DNA of 64,000 nt from Achromobacter mucicolens (GTDB lineage Bacteria; Pseudomonadota; Gammaproteobacteria; Burkholderiales; Burkholderiaceae_B). The translations under genes and the position numbers were made by a program. The stretch is from NCBI RefSeq assembly GCF_902859725.1, contig NZ_CADIJP010000010.1, positions 1 through 64,000 of the forward strand, given 5' to 3'. The notes below the pieces were generated by a model, which was given only the letters and a program-made list of their open reading frames with translations, was not told the origin of the DNA and ran no database searches. Of this stretch, positions 16,030 through 25,806 are shown in pieces (position 1 is the first letter of the stretch; each line of letters opens with the position of its first letter).

Positions 16030-17129
16030 GGGCGGCGCTCCGCCAGCCAGCGCAGGTAGATGGCTTCCGTGGTTTCCGCCAGGCGTGCGGGCGAAAACAC
16101 GCCCTCTTCCCAGACCATCTTGCGGCCGGCCTCGCCCATCGTGCGGCGCTGCGCCGGGTCGTCGATCAGGCGCGCCAGCGCAGCGGTCAATGCGGCCGGG
16201 TCCTTGGGCGGGACCAGAAAGCCCGTCACGCCGTCCCGGAACATTTCGGACACGCCGCCCACGTTCGTGCCGATCACGGGCAGGCCGCTGGCCTGCGCTT
16301 CCACAAAGACCGTGCCGGACGCTTCCTGCTGCGTGGCCAAGGCAAAGAGATCGAATCCCGCCAGCAGATTGGGCACGTCGCGCCGCGTGCCCATGAGATG
16401 GATGCGGTCCTGCAGTCCGCGCTCGGCCACATACGCCTGGGTCTGCTCGAAGACCGGCGATCCGGCGCCGACGAACACCAGGTGCAGTTTTGGACGCGTG
16501 GCCATCAGCGGCGCGATGGCGTCGATCAGGTCCTTGTGGCCCTTGGTGGCGCGCATGACGGCCACGCAGCCCACCACGACGTCGTCGTCGGCCAGGCCGA
16601 GTTCTCCACGCAGTGTGGAATGTTCGACCGGCGCGGGCAGCACAATAGGCGAATACACCGTCGCGATCTTCTCGGGCGGGACGCCGCGGGTGATGAGGTA
16701 CTTGCGCACGTGGTCGCTGACGGCCGTGACGCGATGCGGCAGGACGGTGTACGACCACATCGACCCGACCGGATTGGACAGGTGACGGGTGCGCACGATG
16801 AGCGGCGTGCCGGCCATGCGCCCGGCCAGGGCCGCGATGACCGTGTCGCGCCGGCTGTGGGTATTGAGCACGTCAAAGCGCCCGGCCTTCAGGATCTTGC
16901 GGACCGCGGCCACACCCTTCAGGTAGTTCACCGGCCCGGCCATGTCCACGGCATGCACCGTGAAACCGGCATCGCGCAGCCGTTCCGTCAGTTGCGCGCG
17001 TGGCTGGCAGATCGCCTCGAGGTGATGCCCACGCGCACGCATCGCGTGCATTTCCTTGAAGATACGTCCTTCCTGTCCGCCGAAACTGGTGGCGGCTTCC
17101 GAATGCACGATACGCAGGCTGGGCATCAT
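16026..17129 (-). CDS. GT4 family glycosyltransferase (LPS core type), coupled to dnaE
   Basis: GT-B glycosyltransferase of 367 aa. The N-terminus LRIVHSEAATSFGGQEGRI carries the acceptor-domain GGQE motif. The donor domain has VMRATKGHKDLIDA and an intact E-x7-E motif, EASGTVFVE. The ATG at 17129 shares its A with the TAA stop of dnaE (TAATG) and has a strong GGAGGT ribosome binding site inside the end of dnaE. The frame is open upstream, but that part is antisense-like sequence of dnaE. It is the first LPS gene of the operon. Confidence 0.9.
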   Translation of the reverse strand: MMPSLRIVHSEAATSFGGQEGRIFKEMHAMRARGHHLEAICQPRAQLTERLRDAGFTVHAVDMAGPVNYLKGVAAVRKILKAGRFDVLNTHSRRDTVIAALAGRMAGTPLIVRTRHLSNPVGSMWSYTVLPHRVTAVSDHVRKYLITRGVPPEKIATVYSPIVLPAPVEHSTLRGELGLADDDVVVGCVAVMRATKGHKDLIDAIAPLMATRPKLHLVFVGAGSPVFEQTQAYVAERGLQDRIHLMGTRRDVPNLLAGFDLFALATQQEASGTVFVEAQASGLPVIGTNVGGVSEMFRDGVTGFLVPPKDPAALTAALARLIDDPAQRRTMGEAGRKMVWEEGVFSPARLAETTEAIYLRWLAERRP

Positions 17130-20100
17130 TAGTAGGTGACCTCCACGCCATCTGGCTTGGTCCAATCGTTCAGGTTGGCCAGCAGCGTGTCGGCCATGCG
17201 CACGCGCCATTCCTCCCCGAGCCTGACCGTGCACAGGAAATTGTTCTTCGTGTAGACGATATCGACCGGCACGCCCGGAATGCCATTCTCGGGTTCCGCG
17301 CGGAAGGGATTGAGCATCTGACGCAGGCGGGCCGCATCGGCAGTGCCGTTGAGCTTGACGCGCAGGGACTTGGCGCGCGCCTCGCGCGCCAGTTGCAGGT
17401 CGTAGAGCTGTTCGGCGACGATGCGCATGCCGCCGGAATAGTCGTCGTTGCTGACCTTGCCCTGCACGATGACTAGCTGGTCTTCGCGCAGCCGGTTGCG
17501 GTGCTTCTCGTAAAGTTCGTTGAAGACCGAGATCTCGACCTGCGCCGTGCCGTCGTCCAGCACGGCAAAGACCATCTTGCCGCGGCGGGTCATCATGACG
17601 CGCACGCTGGCCAGCACGCCGCACATCCATTGCAGGTCGCGCTGGGGTTCCACACGCGCAAGCTGCATCGGCACGATGCGGCGCACTTCGTCGCGCCACG
17701 CATCGAACAGGTGGCCGCTGTAGTAATAGCCCAGCGCGGATTTTTCTTCGGTCAGCTTCTTGTGCAGGTCCCAGGGCGCAACCTTGGCCAGTTCGCCGGC
17801 GACCACGTCGCCGCTGTCGTCGCCAAAGAGCGAGGCCTGGTTGGCGCTGCGCGCGGCCTGCTCGGCCGCTTCCATGGCGGTGGGCACCGAAGCCAGCATG
17901 GCGGCGCGGTTGGGCTCGATGGTGTCGAACGCGCCGGCCTTGATCAGCGCTTCGATGGTGCGGCGGTTGACGGCCTGCTTGCTGACGCGGCGGCAGAAGT
18001 CGAACAGGTTCAGGAACGGGCCGCCTTCCTTGCGCGCGCGCAGGATGTCTTCGACCGCGCCCTGCCCCGTGCCCTTGACGGCGCCCAGCCCGTAACGCAT
18101 CGTGCGCGGCGGCTTGCCTTTTTCGGTGTGCTTGTCGGCGACGGGCTCGAACCGGTAGCCCGAGTGGTTGACGTCGGGCGGCAGCACCTCGACGCCGTTG
18201 TCCTGGGCGTCGCGGCAGAAGATCTGGACCTTGTCGGTGTCGTCCATGTCGGAGGACATGGTGGCGGCCAGGAACTCGGTCGGGTGGTAGGCCTTCAGCC
18301 AGGCGGTCTGGTAGGAGATCAGCGCGTATGCGGCCGAGTGCGACTTGTTGAAGCCGTAGCCGGCGAACTTCTCCATCAGGTCGAAAAGCTTGACCGCCAG
18401 GTCGGGATCGTGGCCCTTTTCCTTGGCGCCCTGTTCGAACAGTTCGCGGTGCTTGGCCATTTCCTCGGGCTTTTTCTTGCCCATGGCCCGGCGCAGCAGG
18501 TCGGCGCCGCCCAGCGAGTAGCCCCCGATGATCTGCGAGATCAGCATCACCTGTTCCTGGTAGACGATGACCCCGTAGGTGCTCTTCAGGGTGGCTTCCA
18601 GGTCCGGGTGGAAATAATCGACGGCCGCGCGCCCGTGCTTGCGGTTCACGAAGTCGTCCACCATGCCCGATTCCAGCGGCCCCGGACGATACAGGGCCAG
18701 CATGGCGATGATGTCTTCGAACGTGTTGGGCCGCAGCTTCTTGAGTAGCTCTTTCATGCCGCGCGATTCAAGCTGGAACACCGCGGTGGTATTGGCGTCG
18801 CACAGGATCTTGTAGGCCGCCGGATCGTCCAGGGCCAGCGCCATGACGTCGAAGTCGCGCTTTTCGGCGTTGAACTGGCGCACGTAGCGCACGGCCCAGT
18901 CCAGAATGGTCAGGTTGCGCAGCCCCAGGAAGTCGAACTTCACCAGGCCCGCGGCCTCGACGTCGTCCTTGTCGAACTGCGAGACCGCGCTGTTCTCCTG
19001 CCCCGGCTGGCAGTACAGCGGGCAGAAGTCGGTGAGCTTGCCGGGTGCAATCAGCACCCCGCCCGCGTGCATGCCGATGTTGCGGGTCAGGCCTTCGAGC
19101 GGCTTGGCCAGGTCGACCAGCGAGCGGACTTCTTCTTCCTGCTCGTAGCGGTCCTTGAAGGCGGGCTCGTCCTTGAGTGTGCGCTCCAGCGTCCAGGGAT
19201 CCATCGGGTTGAACGGGATCAGCTTGGACAGGCCATCGCAGAACATGTAGGGCATGTCCAGCACGCGGCCCGCGTCGCGCACCACGGCCTTGGCGCCCAG
19301 CGTGCCGAAGGTCGCGATCTGGCTGACGGCGGCCCGGCCGTATTTTTCCTTGACGTAGTCGATGACCCGTTCGCGGTTGTCCTGGCAGAAGTCGATATCG
19401 AAGTCGGGCATGGAGACCCGCTCGGGATTCAGGAAGCGCTCGAACAGCAGGTCATAGCGGATGGGATCGAGGTCAGTGATGCCCAGCGCGTAGGCCACCA
19501 GCGAACCGGCGCCCGACCCCCGGCCCGGTCCAACCGGCACGCCGTTGTTCTTACCCCAGTTGATGAAGTCCTGCACGATCAGGAAGTAGCCGGGAAAGCC
19601 CATCTGGATGATGGTCTTGCACTCCCAGCGCAGCCGCTCGTAATACTGCTCGCGCTTGGACTCGCGCTCGGCGGGGTCCGGAAACAGGAACTCCATGCGC
19701 TTTTCCAGGCCCTGCTCGGAGAGCTGGACCAGGTAATCGTCGAGCGTCACGCCATCCGGAGTGGGGAAATTGGGCAGGCGCGGCTTGCCCAGCACCAGGC
19801 TCAGGTTGCAGCGCTTGGCGATTTCGACCGTATTGGCCAGCGCCGATGGCACGTCGGCGAACCGGCGCGCCATTTCCTCGGAGCTGAGCAGGTACTGCTC
19901 TTTGGAGAACCGCCGCACGCGGCGCGGGTTGGCCAGGATCTCGCCTTCGGCGATGCAGACACGGGCCTCATGGGCCTGGAATTCGAATTCATCCAGGAAC
20001 TGCACGGGATGGGTGGCGACCACCGGCAGGCCGGCTTCGGCGGCCAGCCGCATGGCGGCCTGGCAGTAGCCTTCGTCGCCGTCCATGCCGGCGCGCTGCA

Positions 20101-20620
20101 ATTCGATGTAGTAGCTGCCGGGGAACATCAGCGCCCACTGGCGAGCCAAGGCCAGCGCCGAGACGGCATTGCCGGCCTCCAGCGCCTGCCCGACGTCGCC
20201 GGCCCGTCCGCCGGACAAGGCGATGAGGCCCGCCTGCCCTTGCAGCCATTCGCGGCGGATTTCCGCGCGGCCCTTGCCCTGGTTCGTCAGGAAGGCCTTG
20301 GACAGCAGTTCGCAGAGATTCAGATAGCCCTGGTGGTTGCGCACCAGCAACAGCAGGCGAAATGGCTTGGCGGGGTCTTCGTCGTTGGAGATCCAGACGT
20401 CGCAGCCGGCGATGGGCTTGACCCCCGCGCCGCGCGCGCCCTTGTAGAACTTGATCAGTCCGAACAGGTTCGACAGATCGGTCAGGGCAACGGCGGGCTG
20501 GCCCAGCTTGGCCACACGCTTGATGAGGTCGGGAATACGCACCGTGCCGTCCACAACCGAAAACTCGGAGTGGACGCGCAGGTGAACAAATGGGGTCGGG
20601 GTCGTTACGGCTTCGGACAT
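17129..20620 (-). CDS. dnaE: DNA polymerase III subunit alpha
   Basis: Replicative polymerase catalytic subunit, 1163 aa, the usual length. An N-terminal PHP domain (FVHLRVHSEFSVVDGTVRI) is followed by the polymerase core, with catalytic aspartates in MPDFDIDFCQD (about 403-407) and KFDFLGLRNLT. Helix-hairpin-helix sequence comes next (NRRTIEALIKAGAFD), and an OB-fold domain near the C-terminus (LASVRVMMTRRGKMVFAVLDD). It is the promoter-proximal gene of an operon that runs into six LPS-core genes. The start ATG lies 152 bases from the divergent lpxO start. Confidence 0.97.
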   Translation of the reverse strand: MSEAVTTPTPFVHLRVHSEFSVVDGTVRIPDLIKRVAKLGQPAVALTDLSNLFGLIKFYKGARGAGVKPIAGCDVWISNDEDPAKPFRLLLLVRNHQGYLNLCELLSKAFLTNQGKGRAEIRREWLQGQAGLIALSGGRAGDVGQALEAGNAVSALALARQWALMFPGSYYIELQRAGMDGDEGYCQAAMRLAAEAGLPVVATHPVQFLDEFEFQAHEARVCIAEGEILANPRRVRRFSKEQYLLSSEEMARRFADVPSALANTVEIAKRCNLSLVLGKPRLPNFPTPDGVTLDDYLVQLSEQGLEKRMEFLFPDPAERESKREQYYERLRWECKTIIQMGFPGYFLIVQDFINWGKNNGVPVGPGRGSGAGSLVAYALGITDLDPIRYDLLFERFLNPERVSMPDFDIDFCQDNRERVIDYVKEKYGRAAVSQIATFGTLGAKAVVRDAGRVLDMPYMFCDGLSKLIPFNPMDPWTLERTLKDEPAFKDRYEQEEEVRSLVDLAKPLEGLTRNIGMHAGGVLIAPGKLTDFCPLYCQPGQENSAVSQFDKDDVEAAGLVKFDFLGLRNLTILDWAVRYVRQFNAEKRDFDVMALALDDPAAYKILCDANTTAVFQLESRGMKELLKKLRPNTFEDIIAMLALYRPGPLESGMVDDFVNRKHGRAAVDYFHPDLEATLKSTYGVIVYQEQVMLISQIIGGYSLGGADLLRRAMGKKKPEEMAKHRELFEQGAKEKGHDPDLAVKLFDLMEKFAGYGFNKSHSAAYALISYQTAWLKAYHPTEFLAATMSSDMDDTDKVQIFCRDAQDNGVEVLPPDVNHSGYRFEPVADKHTEKGKPPRTMRYGLGAVKGTGQGAVEDILRARKEGGPFLNLFDFCRRVSKQAVNRRTIEALIKAGAFDTIEPNRAAMLASVPTAMEAAEQAARSANQASLFGDDSGDVVAGELAKVAPWDLHKKLTEEKSALGYYYSGHLFDAWRDEVRRIVPMQLARVEPQRDLQWMCGVLASVRVMMTRRGKMVFAVLDDGTAQVEISVFNELYEKHRNRLREDQLVIVQGKVSNDDYSGGMRIVAEQLYDLQLAREARAKSLRVKLNGTADAARLRQMLNPFRAEPENGIPGVPVDIVYTKNNFLCTVRLGEEWRVRMADTLLANLNDWTKPDGVEVTY

Positions 20621-20772
20621 GGCGGAATTGTACCCAGCGGCCGACCTCCAGAGGGCAATCCTTTGAATCAGAATCCGGCAGGCCGCGCGCCCTGCTGGCT
20701 GATTGCGGTCGCCCGCTTGTGGGACAATACCGCCCTATAACGCACCACCCCGTAGCACGACGAGATCTACCT

Positions 20773-21672
20773 ATGAAATGGTTAATACCCGGGATCTGGC
20801 TTGCCGCCATCCTGTTCGCGCACTTCCGCGGCCGCGTCAAGCTGCCGCTGGGCCGGCAGCTGCTGGACCACTCGGTGCTGCTGGCGCCAATCAACGCGTT
20901 CATGGTCCTGACGTCGCGGGTGCCCACCACCCCCTACCTGACCACCAGCGAAATCGCCGAACTGAAGGTGCTGGACGACAACTGGGAAACGATCCGCGAG
21001 GAAGCCATGCAGATGGCCGAGCTTCGCCGGATCAAGGCGGCCGACACCCATAACGACATCGGCTTCAACTCGTTCTTCAAGTACGGCTGGAAGCGCTTTT
21101 ACCTGAAGTGGTACGACGCCCGCCACCCGTCGGCCGAAGAACTTTGCCCCAAAACTGTCGCCATCCTGAAAGGCCTGCCCAAGGTCAAGGCTGCCATGTT
21201 TGCCGAACTGCCCCCGGGCGGCCAACTGAATCCGCACCGCGACCCGTTCGCCGGCTCGCTGCGCTATCACCTGGGCCTGGCCACGCCCAACGACGACGGC
21301 TGCCACATCATCGTGGACGGCGAACACTACAGCTGGCGCGATGGCGAAAGCGTGGTGTTCGACGAAACCTACGTGCACGAGGCCTACAACAAGACGGACC
21401 AGAACCGGATCATCCTGTTCTGCGACGTCGAACGCCCGCTGAAGTGGCGCTGGGCCGAGGCCTTCAACCGCTGGTTCGGCCGCAAGGTCATGTCCGCGGC
21501 CAGCTCGCCCAACGACGGCGGCGACCAGACCGGCGCCATCAACAAGCTGACCCACGCGCACTGGGTGATCGACCAGAAGCGCAAGGCGTTCAAGAAGTGG
21601 AACCGCACGGCGTACAAGGCCACGAAGTACGGGCTGATCGCTTTGGTGGTCGTCGGGTTTCTGGCGCTGTAA
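20773..21672 (+). CDS. lpxO: Lipid A 2-hydroxylase LpxO (aspartyl/asparaginyl beta-hydroxylase family)
   Basis: Fe(II)/2-oxoglutarate-dependent dioxygenase of 299 aa that 2-hydroxylates a secondary acyl chain of lipid A at the inner membrane. An N-terminal membrane helix (KWLIPGIWLAAILFAHF) and a C-terminal helix (YGLIALVVVGFLAL) flank the catalytic domain. The iron-binding H-x-D lies at about residues 155-157 (HRDPFAGSLRYHLGL), with the distal histidine in DETYVHEAYN and the 2-oxoglutarate-binding arginine in NRIILFCDVERP. The start is set at MKWL directly before the helix. Divergent from dnaE; a -10-like TATAAC lies at 20736-20741. Its neighbourhood is rich in LPS genes. Confidence 0.92.
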   Translation: MKWLIPGIWLAAILFAHFRGRVKLPLGRQLLDHSVLLAPINAFMVLTSRVPTTPYLTTSEIAELKVLDDNWETIREEAMQMAELRRIKAADTHNDIGFNSFFKYGWKRFYLKWYDARHPSAEELCPKTVAILKGLPKVKAAMFAELPPGGQLNPHRDPFAGSLRYHLGLATPNDDGCHIIVDGEHYSWRDGESVVFDETYVHEAYNKTDQNRIILFCDVERPLKWRWAEAFNRWFGRKVMSAASSPNDGGDQTGAINKLTHAHWVIDQKRKAFKKWNRTAYKATKYGLIALVVVGFLAL

Positions 21673-21687
21673 TCCCGCATGCTCACC

Positions 21688-21749
21688 GGTGTCTGACACC
21701 CGGGCGGGCCCCTGGCAGGCGGGGCGCCGGCTCCAGGGTGTCAGACACC
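21688..21749. repeat. GTGTCTGACAC inverted repeat between convergent genes
   Basis: Two 14-base arms, GGTGTCTGACACCC (21688-21701) and its exact reverse complement (21736-21749), flank a 34-base GC-rich centre. Each arm is itself nearly palindromic (GTGTC/GACAC). It fills the gap between lpxO (plus) and hrpA (minus) and may act as a bidirectional terminator, although it lacks flanking T runs. It looks like a dispersed REP-like element; copy number cannot be judged here. Confidence 0.65.
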
Positions 21750-21753
21750 CAGG

Positions 21754-24700
21754 CTAGCGCTGCAAGGACTCCCAGCTTTTCATCAGGCGTTTCACCGACA
21801 CGGGCATCGGCGTGCGCAGCTCCTGCGCAAAAAGCGCCACGCGCAATTCCTCGAGCAGCCAGCGGAACTCGTCCAGCCGGGGATCGGGCGCGCCCTTGAG
21901 CGCGGCCCGCGCCCGCTGGTACTGCGTGACCAGCGGTGCCATTTCCGCCACCAGCTTTGCATCCCGCGCGGGATCGGCGCGCAGCTTGTCGATGCGCGCC
22001 ACCGCCGCCTTCAGGTATCGCGGAAAGTGCGACAACTGCGCGTACGGGGTGTCGCGGATGAACCACTTGGGCATCAGCGCACCAAGCTGCTGCTGCAGGT
22101 CTGCGTAGGCCGCCGCATGCGGCTTGGCTTGCGGCAGCTTGCGCTGCAGCGCCGCGTATTCCGTCAGCACCGCACCGGCCAGCCGCGCGACTTCCTGGGC
22201 CAAGAGGCCCAGCCGGCCCTTGCCCTCGGCGCGGCGCGCTTCGAACTGCTGTTCGTTCACCGGCCACGGCTCGGCCAGGCAGGCCTGCCCCAGCGCGCAA
22301 TCGATGATCTGGTCGCGCAGTTCTTCCTGCGTGCCCAGCGTCATGTACAGCATGCTGATCTTGGTGAGATCGGTCAGGTTCTTTTCCAGGAACTTGACCT
22401 GTTCGCGCAGGCCCAGCCGGAAGAGCTTGAGCAGACCCGCGCGATGGTGCTTGCGTGCCTCGTCCGGATCGTCGAAGACGTCCAGGTCGCAATGCGCGCC
22501 GCGGTCCACCAGCGCCGGATAGCCGATGACGGACTGGCCCCGGCGCTTGATCTCCATGATCTCGGGCAAGGGGCCGAACGACCAGGAAGTCAGGTTTTCG
22601 TGCGCCAGCGCCTGCGCGATCTGGGTGTCGCTGGCCGCCAGCTGCTGGAAGGTGGCCTGGGCCTGCTTGCCGAATTCGGCCCGCAGTTGCGCCAGGTTGC
22701 GTCCGGCGGCCAGCATGCGGCCGTGCTCATCCACGACGCGGAAGTTCATGAACAGATGCGCGGGCAAGGTCTCGAGCTTGAAGTCGCCCACGGCCGGACG
22801 CACCTGCACCTGATCCCACATGTCGGCGATGATCGCGTCCACCAGTCCCTGCTGCGGATCGGCCTGCCGGTCAAACCAGCGGTCGTAGAAGCCGGCGGCG
22901 TAGTCGGGTAGCGGCACGCAATGGCGGCGCAGCTTCTGCGGCAACGACTTGAGCAGCAGGTGCACCTTTTCCTTCAGCATCCCGGGCACCAGCCACTCGC
23001 AGCGCGCGGGATCGATCTGGTTCAGCGCGAAGAGCGGCACCGACAGCGTGACGCCGTCTCGCGGCGAGCCGGGTTCAAAGTGGTAGTCCAGCGCCATCGA
23101 CACGCCCTGCCACTCCACCTTCTTGGGGAAGACATCGGTCGTGACGCCGGCGGCCTCGTGGCGCATCAGCTCGTCGCGCGTCAGCATCAGCTTGGCGGCG
23201 GCCGCCTTGTCCAGGCCGCTTACCCACTTTTCCAGCGACGCGGTCTGCGAAATGTCGGCCGGCAGTTGCCGGTCGTAAAACGCGTAGATGAGTTCGTCGT
23301 CGACCAGGATGTCCGGCCGGCGAGTCTGGTGTTCCAGCTTTTCGATGCCCGCGATGAGCTTGCGGTTGTGCGCGACGAATGGCAGGCGCGTGTCGATTTC
23401 GCCCGGCACCAGCGCCTGGCGGATGAAGAGTTCGCGCGCATGCGTGGGGTTCACGCGGCCGTAGTGAATGCGCCGGCCGGTGTAGATGGCCAGGCCATAC
23501 AGCGTGGCGCGCTCGTTGGCCACCACCTGCCCGGCCTTCTTTTCCCAGCGCGGGTCGGACCAGTTCTTGCGGATCAGGTGCGCGCCGACCTTCTCCAGCC
23601 ACACCGGATCGATGCGCGCCACGCAGCGCGCATACAGACGGGTGGTCTCGACCAGTTCGGCCGCCATGATCCAGCGGCCGGCCTTCTTGGCCAGGCGCGA
23701 ACCCGGATGGATGTGGAAGCGGATATCCCGCGCGCCCAGGTAGCTGCCGCCCTCGTCGCTCTTGAACCCGATGTTGCCCAGCAAGCCGGACAGGAGCGCC
23801 ATGTGCAACTGTTCATACGTGGCTTCGGACTGGTTGACGCGCCAGCCCTGCTCGCCCACCAGCGCCGCAAGCTGCGTGTGCACGTCGTGCCATTCGCGCA
23901 GTCGGATCGGCGACAGGAAGTTCTGCCGCAAGAGGCCCACCAGCTTGCGCTGCGAGGCCTTGTGCTGCACCTGCTCGCCATACCAGCGCCACAGCTTCAG
24001 GAACGAGACGAACTCGGACTTGTCATCGCCGAACTTGGCGTGCGCGGCCTCGGCGGCCTCGCGCTCCTGCATGGGGCGGTCGCGCGGATCCTGCACGGAC
24101 AGCGCCGAGGCGATGATCAGCATTTCGGCCAGGCATTGGTGTTCGCGCGCGGCCAGGATCATCCGGCCGATGCGCGGGTCGACCGGCAGCTTGGCCAGCT
24201 CGACGCCGGTGCGGGTCAGGACGAACGAGGCGCCCGTGCGGCCCGCATCCGTGTCGGGGTCGGACGCCGACGCCAGCTCGATGGCGCCCAGTTCCTGCAA
24301 GAGGTGGTAGCCGTCGGCCACCGCGCGTCCCGGCGGCGCCTCGACAAACGGAAACTGCTCGATGTCGTCAAGCTTGAGCGACTTCATCCGCAGGATCACG
24401 GAGGCCAGCGACGAACGCAGCACTTCGGGATCGGTGAAGGCGGCCCGGTTGTTGAAGTCCAGCTCGTCGTAGAGCCGGATGCAGACGCCCGGCCCCACCC
24501 GCCCGCACCGGCCGGCGCGCTGGTTGGCCGAGGCGCGGCTGATGGGCTCGATGCGCAGCTGCTCGACCTTGTTGCGCCAGGAATAGCGCTTGATGCGGGC
24601 AAGCCCGCTGTCGACCACGAAACGGATGCCGGGCACGGTCAGCGAGGTTTCGGCCACGTTGGTGGCCAGCACGATGCGCCGCGCGTTGCCGCGCGGGCGG

Positions 24701-25722
24701 AAGATTTGTTCCTGCTCGGCCTGCGACAGCCGCGCAAAGAGCGGCAGGACTTCCGTGCCAGCAGGATGGCGCTTGCGCAGCGCTTCGGCCGATTCGCGGA
24801 TTTCGCGTTCGCCGGGCAGGAACACCAGCACATCGCCAGGGCCATGCCGCGCGCATTCGTCGACGGCATCGACGATGGCGTCGATCAGGTCGCGCTCTTC
24901 GTCGCCCGACATGCGCTCGCGGTCGCGGCCGGCCTTGTTGGGCGCGGGCGCGTTGTCGTCGGCGGCGGGCTCTTCGCGCACGGGCCGGTAGCGCACTTCG
25001 ACGGGATACAGGCGGCCGGAGACTTCGATGACCGGCGCGGGCTTGTCTTCCGAAGCGGCAAAGTGCTTGGCAAAGCGCTCGGCATCGATGGTGGCCGAGG
25101 TGATGATGAGCTTGAGGTCCGGGCGCCGCGGCAAAAGCTGCTTCAGGTAGCCCAGCAGAAAATCGATGTTCAGGCTGCGCTCGTGTGCCTCGTCGATGAT
25201 GATCGTGTCGTAGCGGCGCAGGAGCGGATCGCGCTGCGATTCGGCCAGCAGGATGCCGTCCGTCATCAGCTTGATGGACGCGTTGGGACCGGTGCGGTCG
25301 TTGAACCGCACCTGGTAACCGACAACCTCGCCCATGGGCGTGTTCAGCTCCTCGGCGATACGCTTGGCCACCGACGTCGCCGCCAGGCGGCGCGGCTGCG
25401 TGTGGCCGATCATCTTCTGACGGCCGCGGCCCAGTTCCAGGCAGATCTTGGGCAGCTGGGTGGTCTTGCCCGAGCCGGTCTCGCCGCTGACGATCACGAC
25501 CTGATGGCCGGCGATGGCGCGCGCGATCTCCTGCCGCCGCGCGCTGACGGGCAGGTCTTCGGGATAGGTGACGGCCGGAACGGGCCGTTCGGGACGAGGC
25601 GCGGCCAAGCGGCCTTCGGGCCGGGCCCGGGTGTCTTTCCGGGCTTGTTCCCCGGGCGTTTCCGCGTCGCTGGCGCGCGGCGCCGGTTGCTTCGGCGCCC
25701 GCGGGCTGGAGGATTCAGGCAT
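21754..25722 (-). CDS. hrpA: ATP-dependent RNA helicase HrpA (DEAH box)
   Basis: DEAH-box helicase of 1322 aa, the normal length of long bacterial HrpA. Walker A is GETGSGKTTQLPK (about 77), Walker B IIDEAHERSLN (about 176), motif III SATID, and motif VI QRAGRCGRVGPG. Helicase-associated and OB-fold regions follow, then the large C-terminal DUF3418 domain. HrpA has been linked to mRNA processing and to rescue of stalled or collided ribosomes in E. coli. A low-complexity charged N-terminal tail (1-50) precedes the helicase core. Single-gene unit with its own promoter-like element; convergent with lpxO. Confidence 0.95.
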   Translation of the reverse strand: MPESSSPRAPKQPAPRASDAETPGEQARKDTRARPEGRLAAPRPERPVPAVTYPEDLPVSARRQEIARAIAGHQVVIVSGETGSGKTTQLPKICLELGRGRQKMIGHTQPRRLAATSVAKRIAEELNTPMGEVVGYQVRFNDRTGPNASIKLMTDGILLAESQRDPLLRRYDTIIIDEAHERSLNIDFLLGYLKQLLPRRPDLKLIITSATIDAERFAKHFAASEDKPAPVIEVSGRLYPVEVRYRPVREEPAADDNAPAPNKAGRDRERMSGDEERDLIDAIVDAVDECARHGPGDVLVFLPGEREIRESAEALRKRHPAGTEVLPLFARLSQAEQEQIFRPRGNARRIVLATNVAETSLTVPGIRFVVDSGLARIKRYSWRNKVEQLRIEPISRASANQRAGRCGRVGPGVCIRLYDELDFNNRAAFTDPEVLRSSLASVILRMKSLKLDDIEQFPFVEAPPGRAVADGYHLLQELGAIELASASDPDTDAGRTGASFVLTRTGVELAKLPVDPRIGRMILAAREHQCLAEMLIIASALSVQDPRDRPMQEREAAEAAHAKFGDDKSEFVSFLKLWRWYGEQVQHKASQRKLVGLLRQNFLSPIRLREWHDVHTQLAALVGEQGWRVNQSEATYEQLHMALLSGLLGNIGFKSDEGGSYLGARDIRFHIHPGSRLAKKAGRWIMAAELVETTRLYARCVARIDPVWLEKVGAHLIRKNWSDPRWEKKAGQVVANERATLYGLAIYTGRRIHYGRVNPTHARELFIRQALVPGEIDTRLPFVAHNRKLIAGIEKLEHQTRRPDILVDDELIYAFYDRQLPADISQTASLEKWVSGLDKAAAAKLMLTRDELMRHEAAGVTTDVFPKKVEWQGVSMALDYHFEPGSPRDGVTLSVPLFALNQIDPARCEWLVPGMLKEKVHLLLKSLPQKLRRHCVPLPDYAAGFYDRWFDRQADPQQGLVDAIIADMWDQVQVRPAVGDFKLETLPAHLFMNFRVVDEHGRMLAAGRNLAQLRAEFGKQAQATFQQLAASDTQIAQALAHENLTSWSFGPLPEIMEIKRRGQSVIGYPALVDRGAHCDLDVFDDPDEARKHHRAGLLKLFRLGLREQVKFLEKNLTDLTKISMLYMTLGTQEELRDQIIDCALGQACLAEPWPVNEQQFEARRAEGKGRLGLLAQEVARLAGAVLTEYAALQRKLPQAKPHAAAYADLQQQLGALMPKWFIRDTPYAQLSHFPRYLKAAVARIDKLRADPARDAKLVAEMAPLVTQYQRARAALKGAPDPRLDEFRWLLEELRVALFAQELRTPMPVSVKRLMKSWESLQR

Positions 25723-25747
25723 GTAGGATTTATCCGATTAGCCCGCC

Positions 25748-25753
25748 ATTATA
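25748..25753 (-). promoter_or_regulatory. Probable hrpA -10 element
   Basis: A perfect TATAAT on the minus strand, 25 bases before the hrpA start codon. No clear -35 at the right spacing. It would give a very short 5' leader. Confidence 0.45.
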
Positions 25754-25806
25754 AATTTCCGGCGGACTTCGCGCGCGCGGCCCCTGCCCGGCCCGCCTCG
25801 GATGTC

